A stretch of DNA of 64,000 nucleotides from JBEKCD01 sp050015055 (GCA_050015055.1 JBEKCD010000006.1:62001-126000); one strand, 5' to 3'; shown: positions 34,608 through 44,105, counted from the stretch's first letter. Translations and numbers: made by a program. Notes: generated from the letters alone by a model not told the origin.

Positions 34608-34928
34608 ATGACTGTTTTCTTGGTGGACACTTATGTCGTCAAGACAGAGAAGCGGAAGGAATTCGCGCGCTATATTGGAAATTTCTCGAATACAGGAAAC
34701 AGAAGCTAGAGAAATTCAGAGTGCAAATCATGGAGAATCTACCGCCAAGCATTCGGTAACTTGTCGGAGCGTATGTTGAAATGATGGAATTCAGGGAACC
34801 TGGCAGAAGCTGAAAAATGGGGGGGGAGAATGCGAAAAGACGATGCGATGCTAAGATTCAGAGAAGAGTTCATGCCCCTCACAGAACCTGCCACAAACTC
34901 GATGAACGTATGGAGCTCCGTCATCTAA
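34608..34928 (+). pseudogene. Decayed dabb/NIPSNAP-like protein gene
   Basis: Three frames together give one protein of about 105 residues. Frame 1 from ATG 34608 gives MTVFLVDTYVVKTEKRKEFA. A shift then gives WKFLEYRKQKLEKF, interrupted by a stop. A third frame gives NLAEAEKWGGRMRKDD and, at the end, EEFMPLTEPATNSMNVWSSV, ending TAA at 34928. The pieces are in the order of intact homologues I recall (dimeric alpha-beta barrel type), so this is one gene broken by at least two indels, including a run of eight G (about 34819). Confidence 0.65.
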
Positions 34929-34983
34929 GAGAAAAGCAAAACACGACTATTGTTCAGAATAGGTGTGCATCTTTAAGGCGTGC

Positions 34984-35274
34984 TCACTGTGTTGAATTCT
35001 GTGTTCCGCTGTTCATTCTTTCCCATCCTATTGCTGCTTGAGATCCATCTCGGTTTTCAGCGAATTTTCTCCTCTTCTTTATTCCGCATCGCAAACACAT
35101 CCTCTCCGAGTGCACATACTTTTCAACTTTCGCCGTGGTTGATGGAACAAATCCTGGCTCCTTCCAGCTAATCTTTACAACTTCTCCGTAATTCTTCCAC
35201 TTGTGTAGTCCCAATCTGCACAATAATGAGGTCAAACAGCTCACTCCAGACTCATGCCTTTGTTTCCAAACCAC
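34984..35274 (-). CDS. Small Cys/Trp protein, possible zinc-binding
   Basis: 96 residues. The middle part looks conserved in style: LCRLGLHKWKNYGEVV, then SERMCLRCGIKKRRKF and NRDGSQAAIGWE. A CxxCG pair and a leading Cys could bind zinc. I recall similar short archaeal proteins, but no function. The N-terminal 15 residues may not be translated. Confidence 0.5.
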   Translation of the reverse strand: MVWKQRHESGVSCLTSLLCRLGLHKWKNYGEVVKISWKEPGFVPSTTAKVEKYVHSERMCLRCGIKKRRKFAENRDGSQAAIGWERMNSGTQNSTQ

Positions 35275-35501
35275 AGCTTCGGCAACACTATACCGTCATA
35301 ACATGCCTATTTTATCTCTTTCTGAAACACTGAATTTCATCCACACGCGCTTGCCAAGCTTTGACCCAAATGTCAGAGCGCTCTATTCAACGCGTCTGTC
35401 CACTCTTTGAAAGCGCTTGTCACACACGTGTTTGGCTGACTTGTTGGCTTCTGTCACCACGTGATACAGCTTTATATTTTTCGTCGTGATTGAGTTCCGT
35501 A

Positions 35502-36794
35502 TCAGATTTCTCCGTGGAGCATGCCCAGTAGGCGGCCCAGCACTTTTTCGCCTTCGGTGCGCAGGCCGTTGTGATCGTATTCGCTGGTGACCCATAGCTT
35601 GATGCCGCGAGTGTTCTTTGCGGTTTCCTCTGAGAGCGTTCGCTCGACGTACATGTCGTTGTAGTAAATGACGGCTGCGCATGGAACTGTGTTCGATTGC
35701 AAGACCGATTTGTCATACAGCTTCGGCCAGCCGTCGTACGTCGCCAAAATCTCCGCCGCCTCTTTCAATGGTCGCAGGTACTTGTACTCGTCAAACATCC
35801 ATGGATACACCATCTCGCCCGTGAAGTACACAGGTTGATCACGTGTGATCTCAAATTCTGGACACTCTTGTCGGACGCGATCGGCTGACCAGTTGGAAGC
35901 AGTTTCCTCGCAGTAGATTGATTCGTGCAGAATCGCGTAGATTGGGTTGGTTTCAAACGACAGGGAGTTTTCGAAGCCGCGCAGGAAAGCATAGCTTATC
36001 TGTGGATTAGCTGCGTCGCGAAGGAACGCTTTTTCGAGCAGGTAGTGAACTTGTTCGAAACCGTTGCTCATCCCGAACGCTATGCCGAGTTGCTGAAACC
36101 GTCTCGGTGACAGTCTATCGCCCCCCGGTAAGTTCACCTCATGCGACTCTAGATAGTCGACGATTTCTCTCACACGTCCGATGTCATCAGGGTAACGTTC
36201 GTAGTAAAGTCTGTTCTTGTCAATGACGCGCTGATAAGTGGCACGATAAACGTCGTCGGGCGTCCGATTCAACGGCGGTAGTCCACCGGTCATAATCGCC
36301 TCCTTCAGTCCATCCGGCGCAACGGACAGATAATGCGTCACGCAGAAGCCCCCGTAGCTCTGCCCCAGCGCACTCCAGCGGCCGCCCTCTCCGAGCAATT
36401 CGCGTCGAATCAATTCAGCATCTCGCACGATTGAATCAGCGCGAAAATTCTTCAGGTAATCAGCCTGCTCCCTCGCAGTGGCGAACCCCGTCAACGTCTG
36501 ATAATTGACGGGCGTGCTGCGGCCTGTCCCGCGCTGATCGAGCAGAAACACACGATACTCTTGTAGTGCTCTTTTCAGCCAGCCACTGCTGTTTTCAGGA
36601 CGCGGCGCTTCCATACCGGGACCACCTTGAAGGAAGACAAGCCACGGCAAATCGCTCTTTTCTTTGTCACTCGCAACCACTTCACGTCCAAAGATGCTAA
36701 TCATCTCGCCATCGGGATGCCTGTGATCCAAGGGCGCATTGAATTCATGGCCAGTTAACACGATGCCGGGCAGACGGTGAACGTACGTACGCAT
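35502..36794 (-). CDS. pip: Proline iminopeptidase-like alpha/beta hydrolase
   Basis: 430 residues, S33 family. Oxyanion motif LQGGPGMEAPRP, then DQRGTGRSTPV, nucleophile elbow GQSYGGFCV (Ser), and a C-terminal His in EYDHNGLRTEG. The helical cap domain is large, as in the long (about 430 aa) prolyl aminopeptidase group. It removes N-terminal Pro from peptides in the cytoplasm. The family is mostly bacterial, so acquisition by transfer is likely (inference). Confidence 0.88.
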   Translation of the reverse strand: MRTYVHRLPGIVLTGHEFNAPLDHRHPDGEMISIFGREVVASDKEKSDLPWLVFLQGGPGMEAPRPENSSGWLKRALQEYRVFLLDQRGTGRSTPVNYQTLTGFATAREQADYLKNFRADSIVRDAELIRRELLGEGGRWSALGQSYGGFCVTHYLSVAPDGLKEAIMTGGLPPLNRTPDDVYRATYQRVIDKNRLYYERYPDDIGRVREIVDYLESHEVNLPGGDRLSPRRFQQLGIAFGMSNGFEQVHYLLEKAFLRDAANPQISYAFLRGFENSLSFETNPIYAILHESIYCEETASNWSADRVRQECPEFEITRDQPVYFTGEMVYPWMFDEYKYLRPLKEAAEILATYDGWPKLYDKSVLQSNTVPCAAVIYYNDMYVERTLSEETAKNTRGIKLWVTSEYDHNGLRTEGEKVLGRLLGMLHGEI

Positions 36795-36896
36795 ATGCAG
36801 CCTTCCTTCAGGTCGCCAACGGCTTATTGGTTACCCGTGATTGAAGTAATAAGCCTTGCACAAAGGAGGCAATCGGCAAAGTATAGAGCACACACC

Positions 36897-37589
36897 TCAA
36901 CCGCTATTTTTCTGTTTAGTAACTTTGCAGAAAATGCTAGAATCGTCTATCTCAATGATCGATGCGTCTAACCCAAACTCGTGGAAAAACTCAGCAAATT
37001 GGCTACCGCTTATCGTGGTTGCTCTGAAGCCATCTTTGCACACTATGTTTCCATCGTGCGTCCTATCCTCGTCTATTTCTCCCAGAAGACCTGTTTGAGA
37101 CTGCTTTCTGAACCAGTCTAGCCGGGGTCGCCATATCTTGGGCGAGTAGCTTGAAAAAAGAATCAAGCCGTTGTTTTTCGTCACTCTTATAGTTTCTGCG
37201 ATAAGGCGCTTTTCATCCACGCCAAATGCAGAAATGCCATTTTGGATACAGAACACAATGTCAAAAACACACGAAGGGAACGCCGTGTTGGATGCGTCCG
37301 TTTGAACTAGTCTGCAGTTGTTGCGTGGCTTCAAGTATGATTTCGCAAGCTCTAGACTTGCGCGTGAAATGTCATCGCCAACAAGAGTTGAAACGAACGG
37401 AGACACAGCTTTCAACACTCTCCCAAAGCCGCATCCATGCTCCAGAGCCAAACCTGCACCATGAACATTGGAAATGACGAATTGAGTCTCCGCATCAAGA
37501 TATTGCTTTATTCTAGGAGTGGCTAATTCATAGCATTTGAGCAATTTGCTGCCAGAAAGCTTGTCTTCATAGTAAATGCCTTTGTGCAT
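36897..37589 (-). CDS. SAM-dependent methyltransferase
   Basis: 230 residues, class I Rossmann methyltransferase. Motif I is GLALEHGCGFGRVL (SAM-binding glycines), motif II LVGDDISRASLELAK, motif IV DIVFCIQNGISAFG. The target is unknown. Minus strand, between the HExxH protein gene and the peptidase, with gaps that allow separate transcription. Confidence 0.83.
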   Translation of the reverse strand: MHKGIYYEDKLSGSKLLKCYELATPRIKQYLDAETQFVISNVHGAGLALEHGCGFGRVLKAVSPFVSTLVGDDISRASLELAKSYLKPRNNCRLVQTDASNTAFPSCVFDIVFCIQNGISAFGVDEKRLIAETIRVTKNNGLILFSSYSPKIWRPRLDWFRKQSQTGLLGEIDEDRTHDGNIVCKDGFRATTISGSQFAEFFHEFGLDASIIEIDDSSIFCKVTKQKNSG

Positions 37590-37660
37590 GGAACAAACTA
37601 GAAATCTAGCCTTAAATGTGTTTTATGCACCTAGTCTTGCCTTTCAACTTTACGCGCGCA

Positions 37661-38116
37661 CTAGTCAATGAGACTCAGCAGCGGCACACAAGCGACGACA
37701 GCGTCTCGGTACTTGCCCAGAATCATTACTGCGTGCCTTTCTGCCTGGTGTTCCCACATGGGTTTCTTCTCCATCCATTGTCTCAGGTGCATTCCTTCAT
37801 GCGCCGTGACTTTCACGAGTGCTTCCTTCCAGTCGTTCAACATTACCGCGTACTTCTGACACCGTTTGTGGTCCGGATAAACGGAAAGGTACGGGAAGTG
37901 TTTCGCCCTGCCTATCCTGACTACAATTAGGAAGCGTTGGCCGTTGCAGCCGCATGTACAATCCTCTGCGCTTGCAAAGATTCGTCCATAGAACGCGTGT
38001 TTGCTGTTTCTCACGTGCACTTCCAATTCGGCGGAATGAGGAACGTTCCTCAGGGCGAACTTGACGAGGTTTTCAACTTCGGCCGAGGGATATTTTGAAC
38101 TGTTCTTGATAATCAC
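37661..38116 (-). CDS. Small HExxH metallopeptidase-like protein
   Basis: 151 residues. KVTAHEGMHLRQWMEKKP contains HEGMH, and a Glu-containing helix follows (WEHQAERHAV), which is the gluzincin-like layout; a zinc protease fold is plausible. A cysteine-rich turn DCTCGCNGQRF lies upstream of it. Resembles SprT-like or phage-type minimal metalloproteases only in this motif. Function not assigned. Confidence 0.55.
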   Translation of the reverse strand: MIIKNSSKYPSAEVENLVKFALRNVPHSAELEVHVRNSKHAFYGRIFASAEDCTCGCNGQRFLIVVRIGRAKHFPYLSVYPDHKRCQKYAVMLNDWKEALVKVTAHEGMHLRQWMEKKPMWEHQAERHAVMILGKYRDAVVACVPLLSLID

Positions 38117-38149
38117 ATGAATGTCCTCTTGGTGTTGATGTTCTAAATT

Positions 38150-38168
38150 CAGCTCCCATGTGGGAGCG
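38150..38168. promoter_or_regulatory. Inverted repeat in the MFS intergenic region
   Basis: GCTCCCATGTGGGAGC is a perfect inverted repeat (CTCCCA-TG-TGGGAG). It lies between two divergent genes and may be an operator or a hairpin. No regulator is assigned. Confidence 0.3.
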
Positions 38169-38357
38169 CGAGAGTCTACGCGTTACTGCTGATTTTTTCG
38201 ATAAAGGCATTATGAATTCGTAATCAATACTGAGACTCAGTAATGCAGGATCCGACTCTCGTCTTCATGGCTGAACACACAAGACTGGTCGCAACTACAC
38301 AAAACATCTATTTAGGATGACCACTACCTTCTTCGGACAAGATCAGCCACACGAAAC

Positions 38358-39707
38358 GTGGCTGCATCTGCGAATGACCCCCAAAGGATGAATGAGGAAA
38401 TGGGCTCAACTGACCCGGGCGAAAGTGATACTGCCAAGCTTGGTTCTCGATCGCTCTTCAAGCACTTCGACTTTATCAAACTCTGGTCAGCCGAGACCTT
38501 CTCCGTCTTCGGGGTCCAATTCTCTGGACTAGCAATCCCCTGGATAGCGGCAAAGATACTCAACGCTGGCACGTTCGAAGTTGGAGTCCTCTATGCACTT
38601 CCGACCGTACCCTTCCTGGTTTTTGGACTATTCGTGGGCGTTTGGGCAGATAGGAGTCGCCGCAGACCCATAATGATAATGAGCGATATCGGTCGGGCCC
38701 TAGCTCTCGCGACAATCCCCATCACTGTGCTACTGTTCGGGCCCAGCATGATAGTCCTCTACATAGTAAGTTTCTCAGTGGGCACGTTCACCGTCTTCGA
38801 CGACGTTTCTTCGTATGCATACCTGCCCAGCTTGGTAGATTCGGACCAGCTCGTGGAGGCCAACAGCAAGATGGAAACGAGCAGAGCAAGCGCCCAAGTC
38901 GCAGGGCCAGGCCTCGCAGGAATCATGATCCAGATAGTAACTGCACCAATCGCGATGATCGTTGACGTCGTGGGTTACCTCGGTTCTGCAGGCTTCCTGT
39001 CTATGATAAGGAAGGAAGAACCCCATATCAAACAAAAAGAAGACGCTTCAGTAGTCAAAGACGTCAAAGAAGGATTGACAGTCGTCTTCAGCAACAGGAG
39101 TTTATGGTCGATAGCCGGTGCAACGGGCACGGCGAACTTCTTCTCGAGCGCGTTGGGCGCACCATACTTGCTTTTTGTGATACAAGAGCTGGGGCTAAGC
39201 TCTCCTCAGTTGGGACTTGTCTTCACTCTTGGAGCTGTAGGCGCGCTTGTTGGCGCGTTCTCGGCAAGCAGAGTTGCCAAGACATTAGGAGTGGGGCGAA
39301 CCATAGTCATATCAATCTTTGCCGGAGGCATAAGCCCGATAGCGGTGTATTTCGCTAATCCCTCATTCAATCTACCACTTCTAATCTTGGCGTCCTTTTT
39401 GGGTTCCATGGGCTCTGTCATCTACAACGTGAATCAGGTGAGCTTCCGACAGGCAATCGTCCCGCTTGAACTTCAAGGAAGGCTGAACGCGACGATGCGT
39501 TTTCTGGTCTGGGGCACAATTCCGATAGGCTCATTGATTGGCGGAGTTCTGGGCGAAATCCTCGGCTTGCGCACAGCTATAGGATTCTTCGCCTTGGGCG
39601 GAGCACTTGCCTTCCTCTGGGTTCTACTCTCACCGGTCAGACGGATTACCGAGATACCCAGACGGAATGACGTGGCCGAAGAAACGACAAAATCATCAGA
39701 GCAATAG
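38358..39707 (+). CDS. MFS transporter, drug exporter type
   Basis: 449 residues, twelve membrane segments after a 40-residue polar N-terminus. Motif A is WADRSRRRPIMI; the fourth helix has DDVSSYAYLPSLVDSDQLVEANS, characteristic of the MFS-3/enterobactin-exporter-like group. GTG start; ATG 38388 is a possible alternative. Divergent from the minus-strand HExxH gene. Confidence 0.85.
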   Translation: MAASANDPQRMNEEMGSTDPGESDTAKLGSRSLFKHFDFIKLWSAETFSVFGVQFSGLAIPWIAAKILNAGTFEVGVLYALPTVPFLVFGLFVGVWADRSRRRPIMIMSDIGRALALATIPITVLLFGPSMIVLYIVSFSVGTFTVFDDVSSYAYLPSLVDSDQLVEANSKMETSRASAQVAGPGLAGIMIQIVTAPIAMIVDVVGYLGSAGFLSMIRKEEPHIKQKEDASVVKDVKEGLTVVFSNRSLWSIAGATGTANFFSSALGAPYLLFVIQELGLSSPQLGLVFTLGAVGALVGAFSASRVAKTLGVGRTIVISIFAGGISPIAVYFANPSFNLPLLILASFLGSMGSVIYNVNQVSFRQAIVPLELQGRLNATMRFLVWGTIPIGSLIGGVLGEILGLRTAIGFFALGGALAFLWVLLSPVRRITEIPRRNDVAEETTKSSEQ

Positions 39708-39770
39708 TGCCCTTAGCCTGCGCAAGGCTCGCTCGTTCAACGACTACGTTTATTACATTTTCACGCCTAA

Positions 39771-41234
39771 TTGCTAGACAAGCTCGTGGTGGTTGAATTG
39801 AAGGAGTACGATCTCATCGTTATAGGCTCGGGATCTGTCATGGAAATCGTGAACGCCATGGAAGAGGATACTCTCGGCGTCAAGGTTGCTGTGATAGACA
39901 AGGACGAGCCTGGCGGAATATGCCTGACGCGAGGCTGCATTCCCTCCAAAATCCTTCTGTACCCCGCCGAGATGGTGAGGACGATTGAGAGGGCCAAGGA
40001 TTTTGGAATATCCGTGGACATGAAAAACGTGGATTTCCGATCAGTTATGGAGAGAATGAGAAAACTGATTCAAGTAGACATAAACGCGATGAAGCAAGGG
40101 CTCACTCACACAAAAAACTTGGATTACTACAACAGCGTGGCGGAATTCGTCGCACCATACACTATGAAGGTTGGAAAGGAAACCATAAGGTCAGAAATGA
40201 TTTTTCTGTGCACTGGATCAAAACCGCTAATCCCCGCAATAAAAGGCCTAGAAAACATCAAATATCATACAAGCGACACCCTCCTCAAAATGGACAGCCT
40301 TCCGCAAAGCATAGCCATCATCGGCGGAGGATACATCGCAGCAGAATACGGCCACTTCTTTTCTGCCATGGGGTCGAAAGTCACTGTTATCGGCAGAAAT
40401 CGGCAGTTCATTCCAGAAGAAGAGCCCGAAGTGTCGGCACTGGCAAAGAGAGAGCTCCAGAAGCACATCACGATAATGACCAACCACGAAGTTCGTACTG
40501 TGGAGAACATCTCAGCTGGAAGGAAAAGACTAGTCGCTGTCAACAGAGAGAGTGGGAAAGAAGTGGAAGTAACCTCGGAAGAAATATTGATCGCTTCAGG
40601 GAGGGCACCAAACACGGACATACTTCATCCGGAAAGGGCTGGAATAAGAACAGACGAAAAGGGATGGATAGTTGTCAATGAATATTTGGAAACGTCACAG
40701 CCAAACGTTTGGGCGTTAGGGGATGCCGACGGCAGATACCTCTTCAAGCACGTGGCGAACTACGAAGCATTGCTCGTGTACTACAATGCTGTGCAGAAGA
40801 AACGAATCAAAGTCGACTATCACGCCGTGCCACACGCCGTCTTCACCTATCCGGAAATTGCCAGCGTCGGACTCAAAGAGGCAGAAGCCACAGAAAAGTA
40901 TGGCAAAAGCAACCTTCTGATTGGAATCCAACGCTATGAAGACACTGCCAAGGGATTGGCCATGGGTGTGAAAGACTTTTTCGCCAAGGTCATAATGGAG
41001 TCCACTACAACGAAGATCCTGGGTGCACACATCATCGGACCATACGCCTCTGTCCTTATCCAGGAGATAATAAACCTCATGTACACGCCTACCCAGAGTG
41101 CAGAGCCAATAGTCGAAGGAATGCACATTCACCCCTCGCTAAGCGAAGTTGTGCAAAGAGCGGTTGCTTCCCGCATGCCAGTAGACCAGTACCATCACAT
41201 GATCGAAGAGCATTATGGCCTTTCAACCGAGTGA
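39771..41234 (+). CDS. Pyridine nucleotide-disulfide oxidoreductase (dihydrolipoyl dehydrogenase-like)
   Basis: 487 residues, FAD-dependent class I flavoprotein disulfide reductase. Redox pair in GGICLTRGCIPSK, NAD(P)-binding IAIIGGGYIAAEYG, second FAD motif VWALGDADG, C-terminal His-Glu in HIHPSLSEVV. The first FAD loop reads IVIGSGSVMEIV, lacking the last Gly of GxGxxG. No partner genes for an oxo-acid dehydrogenase are nearby. TTG start at 39771; a start nearer VELKEYDLIV is possible. Confidence 0.88.
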   Translation: MLDKLVVVELKEYDLIVIGSGSVMEIVNAMEEDTLGVKVAVIDKDEPGGICLTRGCIPSKILLYPAEMVRTIERAKDFGISVDMKNVDFRSVMERMRKLIQVDINAMKQGLTHTKNLDYYNSVAEFVAPYTMKVGKETIRSEMIFLCTGSKPLIPAIKGLENIKYHTSDTLLKMDSLPQSIAIIGGGYIAAEYGHFFSAMGSKVTVIGRNRQFIPEEEPEVSALAKRELQKHITIMTNHEVRTVENISAGRKRLVAVNRESGKEVEVTSEEILIASGRAPNTDILHPERAGIRTDEKGWIVVNEYLETSQPNVWALGDADGRYLFKHVANYEALLVYYNAVQKKRIKVDYHAVPHAVFTYPEIASVGLKEAEATEKYGKSNLLIGIQRYEDTAKGLAMGVKDFFAKVIMESTTTKILGAHIIGPYASVLIQEIINLMYTPTQSAEPIVEGMHIHPSLSEVVQRAVASRMPVDQYHHMIEEHYGLSTE

Positions 41235-41629
41235 AGCATGCGTCAACTCTACAGGGCTTTGATTTGAGCGCGCTGGCTTGTCCCTAAATCGAGTGTTGAA
41301 TCATGTTAGGGGAAGTGTATCGGCGCATACGAGGCTGTTTAGCATTAGGCTGCCGTAATCTCCGCTCTGTTGCGGTGCAGCGTTACGTCTGGCCTTGCAA
41401 ACAGAAAGGGGCCTGAGAAGATTGTCACAGCGCGCGCGCTATTTTGAATTGTTGCGTATAAAAGTCTTGCACTAGAGCCACTTCTTGGTTTTGCGGAAAG
41501 AAATTAACCTAGTTCGTCTTCTGTTGCTGTGCCGATTAAAGGTTTCTGTCTATGACCATAATTACAAAAGATTTATTAGGAGTCTCTCAGCATATACGCA
41601 CCGCAGAATCAAAATGATATGGTGTAGAT
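41235..41629. other. Non-coding region with GCGCGC palindrome and first direct repeat
   Basis: No gene. Holds GAGCGCGCTGGC (about 41266), CAGCGCGCGCGCTATT (about 41435), one copy of the repeat starting GTCTTCTGTTGCTGTGC (41516-41541), and one copy of a looser repeat (AGCCACTTCTTGGTTTTGC, about 41476). It marks the left edge of the accessory block. Confidence 0.5.
41516..41541 (+). repeat. Dispersed direct repeat R1, copy 1
   Basis: GTCTTCTGTTGCTGTGCCGA followed by TTAAAG. Nearly identical copies at 42791-42816 and 44386-44411, same orientation. Confidence 0.7.
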
Positions 41630-41905
41630 ATGAGCAGAAGAACAGTAACAATTGACCCGAAACTTGACCAAATAATCAATATTATCAGAGGAAGCCTTCT
41701 GTTGATAGGTCAAGAATACAACTATACAGAGGTCGTTAATCATGCAATATTCTACGGCATATGCTATTGGCTAGGCATAAATCACGAGACTGCAATTAAA
41801 CTCGCTCCTCAGTTCTTGACCACCAATTTCAAAATTGAAGGCGTTATAGACGAACAAGCGGATAAATTGAGAGAAGAATTCTTCAAAACTCCACCCCCAC
41901 CTTGA
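41630..41905 (+). CDS. Small protein, possible ribbon-helix-helix regulator
   Basis: 91 residues. The N-terminus SRRTVTIDPKLDQIINIIRG has the beta-strand/helix pattern of ribbon-helix-helix DNA-binding proteins, followed by NYTEVVNHAIFYGICYWLG as a possible second helix. The assignment is weak. Followed by a small ORF 44 bases on. Confidence 0.5.
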   Translation: MSRRTVTIDPKLDQIINIIRGSLLLIGQEYNYTEVVNHAIFYGICYWLGINHETAIKLAPQFLTTNFKIEGVIDEQADKLREEFFKTPPPP

Positions 41906-41949
41906 AGTGATATGCTATGGATAAAAAACTAGAAAGGGGGTGAAATGAG

Positions 41950-42108
41950 ATGCCAAAAGACGAAATCACAAAAGGGATATTAGAACTTCTTACTGAAATA
42001 GCGAAAAATGAGAAACAGAAAGCAGTCAAGAGAAGTGACTATTTCGATGCATCTGTTGCACAACTTTTTGAAAGTATGCTTAAGGACGCAAGAAATTCAA
42101 TGAATTAG
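41950..42108 (+). CDS. Small helical protein (52 aa)
   Basis: ATG with GGGGGTGA 8-15 bases ahead. Product is charged and helical: MPKDEITKGILELLTEIAKN, then KRSDYFDASVAQLFESML. Likely co-transcribed with the 91-aa gene before it, and together they could form a regulator/partner pair, but nothing in the sequence proves it. Confidence 0.5.
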   Translation: MPKDEITKGILELLTEIAKNEKQKAVKRSDYFDASVAQLFESMLKDARNSMN

Positions 42109-42194
42109 TGCCTCTATCCTTCCAGAAATCGACTTCTGAAAACCATTCTTTCCCTCTTTTTTTAGTCAGTTAATTAATTGGTGCTGGAGAGCGG

Positions 42195-42791
42195 ATGTCA
42201 CTCTTTTATTTGGCGAAAGGTGATAGAAGTCATAGGAGAATTGAATTGTCCGACAAAGTGCAGACTCAAATTCCCGAAGCAAAAAAGAAGGTCACTCTGA
42301 AAATCTTCATCAACGAGAACGACAAGTTATTCACAGTAATTGGTGTGATGGGTGGGCTTGCCGCTCTTTTCACAAGGCTCGAAAATGCAGGACTTCTTTC
42401 CTTCATCACTTTCACGATGTTACTCCTATTGGATTTTGAACTTTGGAGAGCATTTCCCAAGAGTGAAGAAGCATCTATTACTCTAGCGGTTTTCGAGTGG
42501 CTCTCGCAAGGATTTCTCTTCCTAGTAGCTGTTTACCTCTATATGACATATCCATTGTATTTCAAAGGGTTAATTACTGTGGCTGTTTTTTCCCTGTTTG
42601 CAGTAGTCTATATTTCACTAGGCCGAAGATTCAAATTGTACGCCTTTTTCAGAAGAGTATTTCCAGAAGAGAAAAGGTTCACTTCCTATGCCCGAGCATG
42701 TATAGCTGGTGGGATAATAGGTTTGGCAGGCGGTTTGTCTTTTGTCATTGCCAGTCTCATTGTTGACTATCTGCCCTATCTTTTCAAGTAG
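42195..42791 (+). CDS. Membrane protein, unknown
   Basis: 198 residues, four predicted membrane segments (about 47-62, 70-92, 100-120 and 170-195). The polar N-terminus (KGDRSHRRIELSDKVQTQIP) is cytoplasmic. No family recognised. Its stop codon overlaps the first base of the R1 repeat copy. Confidence 0.6.
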   Translation: MSLFYLAKGDRSHRRIELSDKVQTQIPEAKKKVTLKIFINENDKLFTVIGVMGGLAALFTRLENAGLLSFITFTMLLLLDFELWRAFPKSEEASITLAVFEWLSQGFLFLVAVYLYMTYPLYFKGLITVAVFSLFAVVYISLGRRFKLYAFFRRVFPEEKRFTSYARACIAGGIIGLAGGLSFVIASLIVDYLPYLFK

Positions 42792-42816
42792 TCTTCTGTT
42801 GCTGTGCAGATTTAAG
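42791..42816 (+). repeat. Dispersed direct repeat R1, copy 2
   Basis: GTCTTCTGTTGCTGTGCAGA followed by TTTAAG, directly after the stop of the 198-aa membrane protein gene. Confidence 0.7.
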
Positions 42817-42881
42817 TTTTTTGTCAGTTTAGACAAATATGAGGAACATTTTTAAAACAAGAGGCTATAGGAAGATAGATA

Positions 42882-43979
42882 GTGAATGCATTGAAATGTC
42901 TCGCATTCTTCCTTTTGGTGACTTTCTTAATTTTTCCAATTCTTAGATGCAACGGACAATCATCTGGCTTGAAGATAACACATCAGCAATATCAATGGAC
43001 TGATGACATGAACAGACTTGGAATCACCACGCCAGAACTAGGGCTAACATTCAAAATTATGATTTGGAATCAAGGGACTGAACCGCTAACTGAACAATAC
43101 ACACTTTGGATTACTGTGCAAGTCGATAGCACGACAACCAGCGGAGTGTATTTCTTCAAGCAACTGCAAATTGATTATCTATACTTGCCACCAAACGAAA
43201 GTCTTACCCGATTTGTAAAGGTTGATTTTGGTGGTGGTCAACTAATTGGTAGCTATGAGGCAAAACTAACCTACAGCTTCGGCTCATCCCCATCAGTAGG
43301 ACAACCGATTGAAGAATATCCTTTTGATTTCAGAATTCTTGGCAACGACACTTTCCAGCAAGAAATTGAGCAAAATAAGGGTGGAGTTGCATTCGTCTTT
43401 CCTTTTAATCCAGAGATAATTCTAGGTGTCGTAGTTGGTATCTCGGTGCTAGTCGGAGCAATTTACCTCTTGAGGAAAAGAAGCAAGAAAAACGAAAAAA
43501 CAAAGAAGGGCAAGTCTGAAAACAAGCCAGTGAATTTATCTCCTAATGGTCACGGCAAAGAGGAAAAAGTGTATCCCCAAGGTTACGCTTACTATGCCTA
43601 CAAAGACATACTTGGCATCTTAAAGAGAGCGGAGAAAGAGGTTATAATCGCCGATAATTATGCAAATGAAGAATTAATCAATCTGTATTTGGAGAAAATT
43701 CCAAACAAAGTTCGAATCAGAGTATTGACAAAAGAGCCACGAGACAATTTCATGGCAGTTGCCAAGAAGTTTAGAATCAAACCCACCGTGGATTTTGAGG
43801 TCAGAAAGAGCACCGAATGGCATGACAGATGGCTTTTTGTTGACAACGAATGCTGGGTAACGGGGCAATCCGTCAAAGACGCTGGAACTAAACCCACCTA
43901 CCTTGTCAAGTTAGATGCATATGACCTTCTCAAGAAAGCCTTCGATGAAGTTTGGAACAAGGCTTCACCAATTATCTGA
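42882..43979 (+). CDS. Membrane protein with ectodomain and cytoplasmic PLD-like domain
   Basis: 365 residues. Signal peptide (about 1-25, ending at RCNGQ), an extracellular beta-rich domain to about 175, a membrane segment (IILGVVVGISVLVGAIYLL, about 185-204), then a Lys-rich linker and a cytoplasmic domain. The last has EWHDRWLFVDNECWVTGQSV, which matches the short phospholipase-D-like motif H-D-R-x4-D...G-x-S found in nucleic-acid-linked PLD domains. A membrane sensor with a PLD-type effector is possible (inference). GTG start. Confidence 0.65.
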   Translation: MNALKCLAFFLLVTFLIFPILRCNGQSSGLKITHQQYQWTDDMNRLGITTPELGLTFKIMIWNQGTEPLTEQYTLWITVQVDSTTTSGVYFFKQLQIDYLYLPPNESLTRFVKVDFGGGQLIGSYEAKLTYSFGSSPSVGQPIEEYPFDFRILGNDTFQQEIEQNKGGVAFVFPFNPEIILGVVVGISVLVGAIYLLRKRSKKNEKTKKGKSENKPVNLSPNGHGKEEKVYPQGYAYYAYKDILGILKRAEKEVIIADNYANEELINLYLEKIPNKVRIRVLTKEPRDNFMAVAKKFRIKPTVDFEVRKSTEWHDRWLFVDNECWVTGQSVKDAGTKPTYLVKLDAYDLLKKAFDEVWNKASPII

Positions 43980-44077
43980 TGAGTCGAAACTAGAGAATAG
44001 TTCTGTCACTCCTTTTAAGCCAGTTTTTGGTTTTGCAGAAAAGCAACCCGTTAATCATTATAGCTGAAAAATCCTAT

Positions 44078-44103
44078 ATTCCTCTTTCAGCTTGACTAGA
44101 GCC
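44078..44103 (+). repeat. Dispersed direct repeat R3, copy 1
   Basis: ATTCCTCTTTCAGCTTGACT, then AGAGCC. A copy with one difference is at 44511-44536. They bracket the small minus-strand gene and R1 copy 3. Confidence 0.6.
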
Positions 44104-44105
44104 TT

